A stretch of DNA of 64,000 nt. It comes from Verrucomicrobiota bacterium (GTDB lineage: Bacteria > Verrucomicrobiota > Verrucomicrobiia > Opitutales > Opitutaceae). Numbering within the stretch: the stretch's first letter is position 1; every line of letters begins with the position of its first letter. Positions 45,111-53,339 of the stretch are shown piece after piece. The stretch covers positions 1-64,000 of the forward strand of contig JAQGOP010000006.1 of the NCBI GenBank assembly GCA_028293545.1. The letters are read 5' to 3'. Position numbers and translations under genes: made by a program. The notes beneath the pieces are model-generated. The model was not told the DNA's origin. It saw only the letters and a list, made by a program, of their open reading frames with translations, and made no database searches.

Positions 45111-46214
45111 ATGCCGAAGCGTGAAATCACCGTTGAGATCGCCGCCGACTGGGTCGCCGCGGTCGATGCCGGGCTCACGGAGCCACAGCAGCGCGAACTC
45201 GAGGCGTGGCTCGCCGCCGAGCCGAGTCATCGCGCCGCCTTCGAGCGGCTCAAGGGACAATATCGCGCGGTGGATCGCCTTTCCGAGTTTCGCCCCGCCG
45301 ACTCCGACGAAAGCGATGACGATGTTCCGCTGCTGAAAGATTCCGGGCGGATTCAGCCGCCATGGAGCGACACGCCCTCGCAAACCGAGGCGACCTCCCG
45401 GCCCGGCTGGGCGTTGCCTTCATGGCGCGTGTTCTTGCCGCTCGGAATTGCCGCGTCGCTCGCGTTGTTTTTTGGTTACTCCTTTTGGTGGCTGCCTGCC
45501 CACGGCTCGATGCAGGAAAGCGCGGTCACGGCGGTCGGCGACCAGCGCCAGCTCACGCTGCCGGACGGCTCGATCGTGACCTTGAACACGGACTCGGCAG
45601 TCGACGTGGTTTACACGCCTGGCGAGCGTCGCCTGCTGCTCACGAAGGGCGAGGCGTATTTCGCCGTGGCGAAGGACAAGGCCCGGCCGTTCATCGTGGG
45701 GGTGGGAAATGTCGCAGTGCGCGCGGTGGGGACGGCATTCAATATTCGACTGAAGGCGCGGCAGATCGAAGTGGTGGTGACGGAGGGTTTGGTGAAAGTG
45801 GACGACACGGCAAACGGCGGCTCGGTGCTGCCGAAGCCCGAGGTTTATTCGTCGGCGGATTTTGAGGATCCGGTGTTGGCGGCGGGCGAACAGGTAGTGA
45901 TCGCGTACGCGGCGGAGAAGGCCGCGGTGACCGCGCCACCCATGATCGTGCCGCTGGCGGCAACGGAGATCACCCAGCGGCTGGCGTGGCGGGAGCAGCG
46001 CCTGGTGTTTGACCCGACGCCGTTGCGGGACGTGGTGGCGGAGTTCAACCGCTACAATCGACGCCAGCTGCGTGTGGCCGACGAAGCCACCGGGCGGATG
46101 CTGGTGGGTGGGACTTTTCGCGCCGACGACATCGAGACGCTGGTGCGCCTGCTGGAGTCGAGCTTCGGCCTGACCGTAGAGCATCACGACAACGTGATCA
46201 TCCTGAAAAAGTAG
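45111..46214 (+). CDS. FecR-type anti-sigma/transmembrane regulator
   Basis: This 367-residue protein has the three FecR parts. The N-terminal cytoplasmic DUF4880 domain is about residues 8-60 (AADWVAAVDAGLTEPQQRELEAWLAAEPSHRAAFERL). A membrane helix follows at about 105-125 (VFLPLGIAASLALFFGYSFWW). The FecR periplasmic domain is about 140-280 (LTLPDGSIVTLNTDSAVDVVY, GEAYFAVAKDKARPFIV), and an STN/DUF4974-like end includes DPTPLRDVVAEFNRYNRRQL. FecR proteins pass a TonB-receptor signal to an ECF sigma factor. Neither partner is encoded in this region, which is unusual. The stop is AAG-TAG of an R1 unit. Confidence 0.92.
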   Translation: MPKREITVEIAADWVAAVDAGLTEPQQRELEAWLAAEPSHRAAFERLKGQYRAVDRLSEFRPADSDESDDDVPLLKDSGRIQPPWSDTPSQTEATSRPGWALPSWRVFLPLGIAASLALFFGYSFWWLPAHGSMQESAVTAVGDQRQLTLPDGSIVTLNTDSAVDVVYTPGERRLLLTKGEAYFAVAKDKARPFIVGVGNVAVRAVGTAFNIRLKARQIEVVVTEGLVKVDDTANGGSVLPKPEVYSSADFEDPVLAAGEQVVIAYAAEKAAVTAPPMIVPLAATEITQRLAWREQRLVFDPTPLRDVVAEFNRYNRRQLRVADEATGRMLVGGTFRADDIETLVRLLESSFGLTVEHHDNVIILKK

Positions 46215-46236
46215 CGCAGGCGGCCCTCCTGCTCCG
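46209..46236 (+). repeat. R1 unit carrying a stop codon
   Basis: AAGTAGCGCAGGCGGCCCTC followed by CTGCTCC is a near-consensus R1 arm with one mismatch. It contains the final Lys and TAG of the FecR gene. Confidence 0.8.
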
Positions 46237-46315
46237 CTAGTCATTTGTCCCATCCGACGAGTGTGATGATTGCTAAAAGCGTCGCGCCGAGGTTCGGCAC
46301 CGCCGATAAACGCGC

Positions 46316-47077
46316 ATGCTCGGAAAACTCGCTCGGCCGTTCAAACCACTGCTCGAGGCCATCGCCCAAACAGAGGCGCGCATCTCACTGGCTTGGACCG
46401 CGGCGGCTCACCGGCGGCTCATGCGGGTTCAATGGAAACTTCCGCCGGTGCCCGAACACATGGACCATCACATCGATGTTTTTTATCAGTTTCGCGCCCA
46501 GCGAAATAGCCTTTGGGCCGAGCGCGGCGTTTTTGGCGGATTGGCGCTGCAAGGCGGAGACGTTCTCGAACTGTCCTGCGGCGATGGGTTCAATGCCTGT
46601 AACTTTTACAGCCTTCGCTCGCGGAGGGTCATCGCGTGCGACTTTGATCCGCGTGCAATCAAGACCGCGATCCGAAAGAATGGCGCGCCGAACGTGACGT
46701 ACGTCCTGGCGGATATCCGGACCGATATGCCTGCGGGGAAATTCTCGACCGTGGTCTGGGACGCGGCCATCGAGCACTTCACCCAGGAGGAAACCACGAA
46801 AATCATCCGCGACATTCGAACCCGTCTGACGGACGGCGGAATCTTGACGGGCTACACGATCGTCGCACTCGAAGGCGGCGAGAAAATGCTCGTCCATCAC
46901 GAATACGAATTCAAAAGCAAAGACGATTTGGCCGATTTCCTCGCCCCTCACTTTCGAAACGTGACCGTCTTCGAAACTGCCTTCCCCATGCGCCGAAACC
47001 TTTATTTCTGGGCTTCCGACGGCCCTCTCCCTTTGACCCCGGGATGGCCTGACGTCACCGCGAGAAGCCGGACCTGA
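46316..47077 (+). CDS. Class I SAM-dependent methyltransferase
   Basis: This 253-residue enzyme has VLELSCGDGFNACNFY (about residues 82-97, the SAM loop with Ser-Cys-Gly-Asp-Gly), VIACDFDPRAI for the ribose acid, YVLADIRTDMP, and VVWDAAIEHFTQEE as the post-II motif. The N-terminal 60 residues are basic and helical (ISLAWTAAAHRRLMRVQWKL) and may contact a membrane. The C-terminus is beta-rich (MRRNLYFWASDGPL). The substrate cannot be deduced. It lies 101 bases after the FecR gene and might be co-transcribed with it, but the repeat between them argues for separate ends. Confidence 0.85.
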   Translation: MLGKLARPFKPLLEAIAQTEARISLAWTAAAHRRLMRVQWKLPPVPEHMDHHIDVFYQFRAQRNSLWAERGVFGGLALQGGDVLELSCGDGFNACNFYSLRSRRVIACDFDPRAIKTAIRKNGAPNVTYVLADIRTDMPAGKFSTVVWDAAIEHFTQEETTKIIRDIRTRLTDGGILTGYTIVALEGGEKMLVHHEYEFKSKDDLADFLAPHFRNVTVFETAFPMRRNLYFWASDGPLPLTPGWPDVTARSRT

Positions 47078-47100
47078 TCGATCGTCAGGGCCCAATCACC

Positions 47101-47126
47101 GAGGCGGGCCGGAGACCGGGCCCTAC
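47101..47126. repeat. R3 half copy
   Basis: GAGGCGGGCCGGAGACCGGG followed by CCCTAC matches the right arm of the R3 element at 31303-31330. Its mirrored form would begin GTAGGGCCCGGTCTCC. It does not overlap a gene end. Confidence 0.6.
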
Positions 47127-47195
47127 GGTGCAAAATGATTGGCGCGAATCCGTGCGCGGGCTCATCGTCTTTCCGCTCCCTCAACCGAAAAAACC

Positions 47196-47666
47196 ATGTC
47201 CGAATACTCTGCCTTGATTGAGTGGAACGTCTCCGGGCCCGACTTCCGCCGCGGACAATACTCCCGCGAACACACCTGGACCTTCGACGGCGGCGTGATC
47301 GTGCCCGCGTCGCCCTCGCCGCACATCGTTCCAACTCCATGGTCCAATCCGGCCAACGTAGATCCCGAGGAAGCTTTTGTGGCGGCGATCGCGAGCTGCC
47401 ACATGCTGACCTGGCTTTTCCTGGCGGCGAAGCAGGGTTTCGATGTCCGGAGTTATCGTGACGATGCCCGGGGAATCATGGCAAAGGGCGACAACGGCGT
47501 GCCGTGGGTAAGCGCCGTGACCTTGAGCCCCCAGATCCAATATGGCGCCAAAGCCCCGTCGGCCACCGAACTGGAACAACTCCACCATCAGGCCCACGAG
47601 CAATGCTTCATCGCGAATTCCGTGAAGACAATCATCACCGTGCGCGCCACTCACGCCCCTGCCTGA
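47196..47666 (+). CDS. OsmC/Ohr family peroxidase-like protein
   Basis: I start at ATG 47196 (MSEYSALIEWNVSGPDFRRG), giving 156 residues. Both reactive cysteines of the family are in place: one in VAAIASCHMLTWLFLAAKQG (about residue 69) and one in HEQCFIANSVKTII (about residue 139), with an Arg/Asp-rich strand between. OsmC/Ohr proteins reduce organic and lipid hydroperoxides through these thiols in the cytoplasm. An upstream ATG at 47139 adds 19 unlikely residues. It is a single gene, followed by a long-stem hairpin. Confidence 0.9.
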   Translation: MSEYSALIEWNVSGPDFRRGQYSREHTWTFDGGVIVPASPSPHIVPTPWSNPANVDPEEAFVAAIASCHMLTWLFLAAKQGFDVRSYRDDARGIMAKGDNGVPWVSAVTLSPQIQYGAKAPSATELEQLHHQAHEQCFIANSVKTIITVRATHAPA

Positions 47667-47672
47667 TGGCCA

Positions 47673-47717
47673 AAAGGTGCGAGGCCGAACCTGCGAAAAA
47701 TAGCACCTCGCACCTTT
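47673..47717 (+). terminator. Long hairpin after the osmC-like gene
   Basis: A perfect 12-base stem, AAAGGTGCGAGG with CCTCGCACCTTT (47673-47684 and 47706-47717), begins six bases after the stop. There is no T-run after it, so it may protect the 3' end or terminate only weakly. Confidence 0.55.
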
Positions 47718-47757
47718 GATTTGGGCCACCACGAAATACCCGGGCTTCGGAGGATTC

Positions 47758-47866
47758 GCCGCAAAGAAGCGCAAGTTTCCGGGGCTTCGAATCAAAACTT
47801 CCGCGCGCTTATAAGCGCTCCCAAACCTCCTTCGCAGCTCCAGAAAACTTGCGCTTTTTTGCGGCT
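47758..47866. repeat. P palindromic element, copy 3, core inverted
   Basis: The ends match copies 1 and 2 (GCCGCAAAGAAGCGCAAGTT and CTTGCGCTTTTTTGCGGC). The core reads AAAACTTCCGCGCGCTTATA and CTCCCAAACCTCCTTCGCAG, which is the reverse complement of the core in copies 1 and 2. A dispersed ATTCGTGG tag follows near 47930. The 292-base gap holds no gene. Confidence 0.85.
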
Positions 47867-47958
47867 AAAAATTCCGGTGCCTTGGTTTGAGATTCTTTTC
47901 GTGTGTTTCGTGGTGCCTCTCTCCGAATCCATTCGTGGTAAAAACCGTTCGAGAGTTT

Positions 47959-50199
47959 TTAATCCCGGATCCTGACCAACGCCAATTCCGCCCCCGCTTT
48001 GTTGCGGACCACGAAAAACGCATGCTCCGATGCGAATCCTTGGGCCGCGCGATCAAAGTAAATCGCGACCTCCGCCGGTTCCTGCAGCGAAAACGGAAAT
48101 GTCGCGGGCATCGGTTGACCGCGCGGGTGGCCCTCGAGGTCCATCGGCGTGATTTCCACCCGCGCGTTTGCCGCCGACAGCACCAGCGGTGGACTCTCCC
48201 GATGATCCATCCGCGTCACTTCGATCGTCGCCACGGCCTCATCCGAGGGCAGCAACAAGTCTAGCTTCACGAGCGTATTCGGCGCTGCCGGGTCCGCGGT
48301 CTTCTGCTGGAAAACCTCCGCGGTGAAAAACGGCGCAACGTGTCGCCCGCGCCGCACCCGGAATTGAAAACCGTCCACCGCGAACGCGCTTTCGTACTGT
48401 GACATCACGAAATCATACAGCGGACCCTTCGGCGCGAGTCCCCGGTTGCGCAGGAAATCGATGTGCGCCAGGTTCACGATCACGCAGGCGCGCGGGTGTT
48501 TCTCCAGCTCCGCCATCACTGCGCGCTGTTGCGCTTCGCTCAGCAGCGAGAACCAATGCGTCACGTTCAACCACGTCGGCGCCGGCAGCCCCGTCCACAA
48601 ATTCAGGCTGAACATCCCCGGCACTGAAAACAGCATGTCGCTGTGCGCCTCCGCGTTGATCGCGAGGACGCGGTACAACCCGGTCGTGCTGTCGGGCAGG
48701 CGAATCACTTCCGCTCCGGGAAGGTCGAGCGACCGGCTGTCGAGATAGCGCGCGCCGATCCGCGCGAGCCGATTCCCCACGACGACCGCCATCATCACCA
48801 ACAGGAAAGTGAGCACCAGCCCCAGCGATTTCACGCGGCGAAACGTCAGCACGCGGCCATGCCGATCCGTCAGCCAGCTCGCCGCTTCCCAGCCCCCGAT
48901 CACCGCCAGCGGCAGTGCGAGGAACGTGCCCCACGCCACCTGGCTGCCCGGGACGGGAAAGGCGTGCAGCCACTGCCCGAGAAAAAGCAGCCCGAGCCAG
49001 CCGCGCGCCACCACCGCTCCGCTCGGCTCGCCCGTGAGCGGCCAGAGGAAGGTCCAGAGCAACGAAATCGAAAACGCGAAGACCGTGATGTCCGGGCTCG
49101 TCGCGGGAAACTGCCATACCGACCACGCTAGCCCCACACCCGCCAGCAGGCGCGACAGGGCCACGCATGTATCGAGCGCGATCCGTCGCGCTTTCATTCG
49201 TGCAGCCGCGAAGAGCACGAGAAAAATCGCGAGCGACAGGATTCCCGCCACCAGCACGCCGGGCGGCCATTTGAATTTCAGGCTAAAATTGCCCGGATGA
49301 TGCAGCGGCCCGAGCAACACGCCCTGAAGCAGTTCCGCCGGCGAAGTGCCGCGCGCGAAAACCACCCCGAGCACCGCGAGCGCCAGCACCGCTCCCCCGA
49401 TGATCGCCGTGCGCCACTCGCGACCCCCGGCCCGCGCGTCCGATGCCATCGAGAGGGTCGCCGCCACCGGGATCGCCGCGAACGCGAACGCCAAGGCATA
49501 CGTCTGCACCCAAGCCGTGCCGAGCAGTGGGCGCATGAGCGCGAAAGGAAACACGAGCAGCCCAGCGCCCAGCACCCACGGCATCGCGCGACGCGTGCGG
49601 TCCGAGCGGCTGTGCAGCAGCAGGAACATCACCGCCGACAACGTCGCGAACGCGCCGACGTTGATCTTTGTCAGCAGCAGCGCCGCGCTGCCCACGCCGA
49701 CGATTCCGGCCCACGTTTTCCATTTTCCCCCGCCAAGTGCCAGGTAACCGCCGAGCCCCATCAATGCCGTAACGAACGCGACCAGCCCGCCCGGATGCGT
49801 GGGTTCGCTCACCATGATCCACAGGTAAACAAACACCGCCGACAGCGTCGCCAGCATGCACGCGCTGTTTCGTGTCGCGCGCCAAACCGTCCAGGCCGAG
49901 AGCGTCGCACACGTGCTCCACATCCCGAGCGTCAGGATGCGCCCGGTGAAATGCACCAGCGGCATCCCAAGCAGGTTCAGGACGTAATAGAGAACATAGG
50001 GGAAGGGCCCGTACTGCGTGTAGACGTCGCGATAGAGCGAACCGTGCTCCGCGAAATTCCGCAGCGAGATCAGCACGTACCCCTCGTCGTCATAATACAT
50101 GAACGTGCTGAAGAGCATCAGCCCGGCGGCGATGGTCAGGGCCGCGGACCCGACGGCGAGGAGGAGAATGGGAAGCCGGAGCGAGGAAGGTTTAAGCAT
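47959..50199 (-). CDS. Large GT-C-like membrane protein
   Basis: This 746-residue protein has about eleven to thirteen membrane helices in its first 500 residues and a soluble beta-rich C-terminal part (about 540-746). The first extracytoplasmic loop holds YYDDEGYVLISLRNFAEHGSLYRDVYTQYGPFPYVLYY, whose acidic pair (DDE) is where GT-C glycosyltransferases bind metal and lipid-linked sugar. The C-terminal domain (DFLRNRGLAPKGPLYDFV) resembles the periplasmic tails of such enzymes. It probably transfers a sugar from a polyprenyl phosphate on the outer face of the membrane. It is the last gene of the minus-strand half of the polysaccharide locus, separated by a repeat from the rest. Confidence 0.75.
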   Translation of the reverse strand: MLKPSSLRLPILLLAVGSAALTIAAGLMLFSTFMYYDDEGYVLISLRNFAEHGSLYRDVYTQYGPFPYVLYYVLNLLGMPLVHFTGRILTLGMWSTCATLSAWTVWRATRNSACMLATLSAVFVYLWIMVSEPTHPGGLVAFVTALMGLGGYLALGGGKWKTWAGIVGVGSAALLLTKINVGAFATLSAVMFLLLHSRSDRTRRAMPWVLGAGLLVFPFALMRPLLGTAWVQTYALAFAFAAIPVAATLSMASDARAGGREWRTAIIGGAVLALAVLGVVFARGTSPAELLQGVLLGPLHHPGNFSLKFKWPPGVLVAGILSLAIFLVLFAAARMKARRIALDTCVALSRLLAGVGLAWSVWQFPATSPDITVFAFSISLLWTFLWPLTGEPSGAVVARGWLGLLFLGQWLHAFPVPGSQVAWGTFLALPLAVIGGWEAASWLTDRHGRVLTFRRVKSLGLVLTFLLVMMAVVVGNRLARIGARYLDSRSLDLPGAEVIRLPDSTTGLYRVLAINAEAHSDMLFSVPGMFSLNLWTGLPAPTWLNVTHWFSLLSEAQQRAVMAELEKHPRACVIVNLAHIDFLRNRGLAPKGPLYDFVMSQYESAFAVDGFQFRVRRGRHVAPFFTAEVFQQKTADPAAPNTLVKLDLLLPSDEAVATIEVTRMDHRESPPLVLSAANARVEITPMDLEGHPRGQPMPATFPFSLQEPAEVAIYFDRAAQGFASEHAFFVVRNKAGAELALVRIRD

Positions 50200-50214
50200 G
50201 CCGGAAGCGCCGTT

Positions 50215-50592
50215 TTAACCACGAATGGACCCGAATGAACACGAATTTTAGCGGTAGCGCAGGCGGTCCGCCTGCTCTGGAAGAGATAACAACTGAAAGA
50301 TAAAGTTGAAAGGCGCCGAAGACCTCGGCGAACCTCTCCGCAATCTGCCTTTCAGCTGTCAACTGCTCCGGGATCGACCCCATCCATTTGAACAGAAGGC
50401 AACGAAGGTAATGAAGAGCTTCTTGGTCTGCGGAATCGTTCGTGGCCCTTCACGAACTGGGGTTCGAAGGCTTCCGATCCTTCACCGTCAAGGGCACGAA
50501 CGGTTAATACTTACCTGAACCGCTTCGTTTCCTTCTGTTCAAAAGGTTTGAAACGGTTCGATCCCTGAGCAGGCGGGCCGCCTGCGCTACTT
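50215..50592. repeat. Composite element: tag, R1, R2, R1
   Basis: The 387-base gap is explained by repeats: a 'CGAATGAACACGAA' tag (50215-50247), a forward R1 unit (GTAGCGCAGGCGGTCCGCC, about 50254-50278), an R2 pair (left arm from 50385, right arm ending about 50546) and an inverted R1 unit (50568-50592). The last one supplies the AAG-TAG end of the glycosyltransferase gene at 50587. Between R1 and R2, ACAACTGAAAGATAAAGTTG and AGCTGTCAACT form unrelated sequence. Confidence 0.8.
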
Positions 50593-51519
50593 TTTGTTTT
50601 TCACGATGTACTGCGGGCGATGCTTCACCTCGTCGTAGATCCGGCCGAGGTATTCGCCGAGCACGCCAATGCCCACCAGCTGGACGCCGCCCAGGAACAA
50701 GACGAGCGTCACCAAGGTCGTATAACCCGTCGGCGCGGTTTCGATGCCGATGATCCGGCGCAGCGCATAAAACACCGCCGCCGCGAAACCCAGCGCCGCG
50801 ATGAAGAGCCCGCAGTAGGTCAGGAGCCGCAGCGGCAGGTACGAAAAGCTGAAAAGCCCGTCCATCGCGTAGCGCGCCAGACGCCGGAAGCTCTGCTGCG
50901 GCTGCCCGGCGGCGCGCTGCTTCCGATCGTAGGAGACATCCGCGGTGCGAAACCCGATCCATGCGCGCAGTCCCGGGAAAAAACGGTGGCGCTCGGGTAG
51001 CGCGTTGAACGCCTCCAGCGCCGAGCGATTCAACAGGCCGAACGTGCCCGTGTTCGGCTCGATCGGGTAATCGGTGAGCTTGCCATAGAGCGAATGGAAC
51101 AAGTCGAACCCGGCACGACGCAGGCCGGTTTCGCTGCGCGTGCGACGCGTCGCGCGCACAATGTCCGCGCCCTCGCGCCACGCTGCCACCAGCGCGGGGA
51201 TCACCTCCGGCGGATCCTGCAGGTCGGCATCCATCGTCACCGCTGCATCCGCATCGCCGGTCCGGGCCAGCCCCGCCGAGAGCGCGCTCTGAAACCCGAA
51301 ATTGCGCGACAGTTCCACAAGTTGGAAGCGGCTGTCGCTCGCCGCCCGCGCCCGGATCAGGCCCGCGGATCCGTCGCGGCTGCCATCGTCGACCAGCACC
51401 GCCTCCCAGCGGTAATCAGGCGCGGCGGCAAAGAGGGCGGTGAGGCGCGAAAAGAGTTCCGGCAACACGGCTTCCTCGTTGAAAACGGGGATGACGATCG
51501 CGATTTTGGGAGCGGGCAT
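50587..51519 (-). CDS. GtrB/DPM1-type polyprenyl-phosphate glycosyltransferase
   Basis: This 310-residue family 2 glycosyltransferase begins IAIVIPVFNEEAVLPELF, has the nucleotide site VLVDDGSRDGS (about residues 40-50), NFGFQSALSAGL, and the DxD-type metal site MDADLQDPPE (about 96-105). Two C-terminal membrane helices follow (about 230-250 and 262-287), then EYLGRIYDEVKHRPQYIV, the standard GtrB/ArnC end. It should move a sugar from a nucleotide donor onto polyprenyl phosphate, providing donors for the GT-C proteins encoded beside it. It begins three bases after the 51523-53256 gene, so they are co-transcribed. The stop TAG is part of an R1 repeat. Confidence 0.93.
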   Translation of the reverse strand: MPAPKIAIVIPVFNEEAVLPELFSRLTALFAAAPDYRWEAVLVDDGSRDGSAGLIRARAASDSRFQLVELSRNFGFQSALSAGLARTGDADAAVTMDADLQDPPEVIPALVAAWREGADIVRATRRTRSETGLRRAGFDLFHSLYGKLTDYPIEPNTGTFGLLNRSALEAFNALPERHRFFPGLRAWIGFRTADVSYDRKQRAAGQPQQSFRRLARYAMDGLFSFSYLPLRLLTYCGLFIAALGFAAAVFYALRRIIGIETAPTGYTTLVTLVLFLGGVQLVGIGVLGEYLGRIYDEVKHRPQYIVKNKK

Positions 51520-51522
51520 GGA

Positions 51523-53256
51523 TTAAACGAAAGGTCGGGCGGAACGGGAAACGCGGACCAGCGCCAGAGTGAGAATCGCGCCCAGGAGAGCGAGCACAAG
51601 CGTGCCTTGAGCCGCCACGAGGTCGAAAAGAAACACGAGATGATGCGAGAGTTTCCCGACGAGATTCATGAGCGCGCTTTCCGAGTAGCCCTTGAAAATC
51701 GCGACCAACGGCGTCTCGGGATGCGCCCAGCGGTCCACGGCATAGGCCTGCACCGCGAATTGCAGCGCGATGCCGAGCGCGAGGTCGCACGCCGCGCCCG
51801 CGATGAGCAGCATCCGCCACGCCCGGCTCAACGCCGGCCATTGCGAGGCGAGGAAAGCCAGGCCGAGGACGACGACCGGTTGGAGGCAGATATGCGCGAG
51901 TCCCCAGTGGTCGCGGTCCGGCGCGACCGCCACGCCGATCACCACCGCGCCGCCAATGAACCAGGACCAGAAAGCGCGATCGCCGGCCCGCGAACTTTGC
52001 CAGCGCCGCCAGGCCCGGACCACGATGGCGAGCCACGCGACGCTCCCGAACACGAAGAACAGGTTGACCTGGTAGAGCTGGAAAAACCAGTCGCGCAGCC
52101 AGCCTGACGCACTTCGCTGCTCGATCAAATGGGGATCCAGGGTCCGGAGGAAATGCGGGACGATCGTGTCGCCGAGATTGAGCGCCGTCTTCGTCAACCA
52201 TCCCATGCCCGCGGGTTGCGCGTGCACGCTCGTATTGGGCGCAAGCGCGGCCTGTGCGCCGTAGGCCAGCACCGACCATCCAAACCACGTGGCGAGCACC
52301 GCGCCCCCGAGCAGTCCTAGGCGCGCGGTTTCGCGCCAGAACGAGGGATCACCCCACCGCGCCCGGCTCCGCGCCAGCCACGCCACCGCGAGGAGCACCA
52401 CGAATGGGCCCGCCGAATAATGGGCGAGAAGGGCGCCGGCCAGGCTTGCGGCGCACAACGGCCCCGCGGCCCGCGGCACGGAGGATTCCCCGGCGCGCAG
52501 GAAAAAATAGAGCCCGCTCAGGACGAGGAAAGCCGCGGTCAGCTTCGTCCAGGGGAAGGTGGCGTTTTCCACAAACGCGGGGTTGAGCATCAGCAGCACC
52601 ACCAGGACCGGGATCACCACGCGCCCGTGGCCCGATTCCGCCCGGAAGAAGCGCCGCGCGAGAAGCGCGGCGGGCAGGAAGACGAGGCCGTTCAACAGCG
52701 TCGTCACGACTTGGAAAAGAGGGAATTCGACCCGGGTGAGGTCGAGAAACACGCCCGTGACAAGATTGGCGAGCGGCGGGCGCGCGGGGAGCGGGTACAG
52801 CGCGATGAATTTCGAATCGAGCGGCCAGCGTTCGAGAAAAAACCGCGCCCGCTCCCAATGCTCAAACCAGTCACCAGCCCAGCCGCCGCCCGAATAAGCC
52901 ATGACAAATGCCAGCCACCCGACGCACCACGTCCAGAGCATCGCCTGCCCGGCGAGCAGGCTGCGCGCGTCGGCGTCGCGACAGAGCTCCGCGAAATTCT
53001 TCCGACCGGTGACCAGGCCGATCACCGCTGCGATCGGGAGGATCCAGAACTTCGCTGACATTCCGCCCACCTCGAGACGGGGGGCCTTCAGGACGTAAAA
53101 CGCGAAAGCGACGAGGTAAATTCCCAGCAGTGAAATCGCGACGCTCGCGCAGAGTTTTTCCGCCGGATCGAGCCGGAGCCGCCGCGCCACCGGCCAGCCC
53201 AGCCCGATGATCACCAGTGTGAAAAGGAACGGGCAGAGGAGGAGCGGCAGCAGCAT
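51523..53256 (-). CDS. GT-C-like multi-pass membrane protein
   Basis: This 577-residue protein has about twelve helices. The first long loop contains YSGGGWAGDWFEHWERARFFLERWPLDSKF, where Asp and Glu/His (GDWFEHWERA) occupy the position of the GT-C metal site. RPPLANLVTGVFLDL resembles the second conserved loop of mannosyl/glucosyl transferases (PMT/ArnT relatives). I cannot name the donor or acceptor. The stop lies three bases from the start of the GtrB-type gene, which probably makes its lipid-linked donor sugar. Confidence 0.78.
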   Translation of the reverse strand: MLLPLLLCPFLFTLVIIGLGWPVARRLRLDPAEKLCASVAISLLGIYLVAFAFYVLKAPRLEVGGMSAKFWILPIAAVIGLVTGRKNFAELCRDADARSLLAGQAMLWTWCVGWLAFVMAYSGGGWAGDWFEHWERARFFLERWPLDSKFIALYPLPARPPLANLVTGVFLDLTRVEFPLFQVVTTLLNGLVFLPAALLARRFFRAESGHGRVVIPVLVVLLMLNPAFVENATFPWTKLTAAFLVLSGLYFFLRAGESSVPRAAGPLCAASLAGALLAHYSAGPFVVLLAVAWLARSRARWGDPSFWRETARLGLLGGAVLATWFGWSVLAYGAQAALAPNTSVHAQPAGMGWLTKTALNLGDTIVPHFLRTLDPHLIEQRSASGWLRDWFFQLYQVNLFFVFGSVAWLAIVVRAWRRWQSSRAGDRAFWSWFIGGAVVIGVAVAPDRDHWGLAHICLQPVVVLGLAFLASQWPALSRAWRMLLIAGAACDLALGIALQFAVQAYAVDRWAHPETPLVAIFKGYSESALMNLVGKLSHHLVFLFDLVAAQGTLVLALLGAILTLALVRVSRSARPFV

Positions 53257-53339
53257 GGACGTCGCGAAGCATGCAGGTGCGCGCCGAAATTTGAAGGGCG
53301 AACGTCGCGCCCGGCTTCCACCGTTCCCTTGGCCTCGCG

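Noticed and set aside
47673..47717. Toxin-antitoxin or small RNA gene suggested by the long stem
   Set aside because: There is no ORF, and the stem starts six bases after a stop codon, which fits a 3'-end hairpin better.
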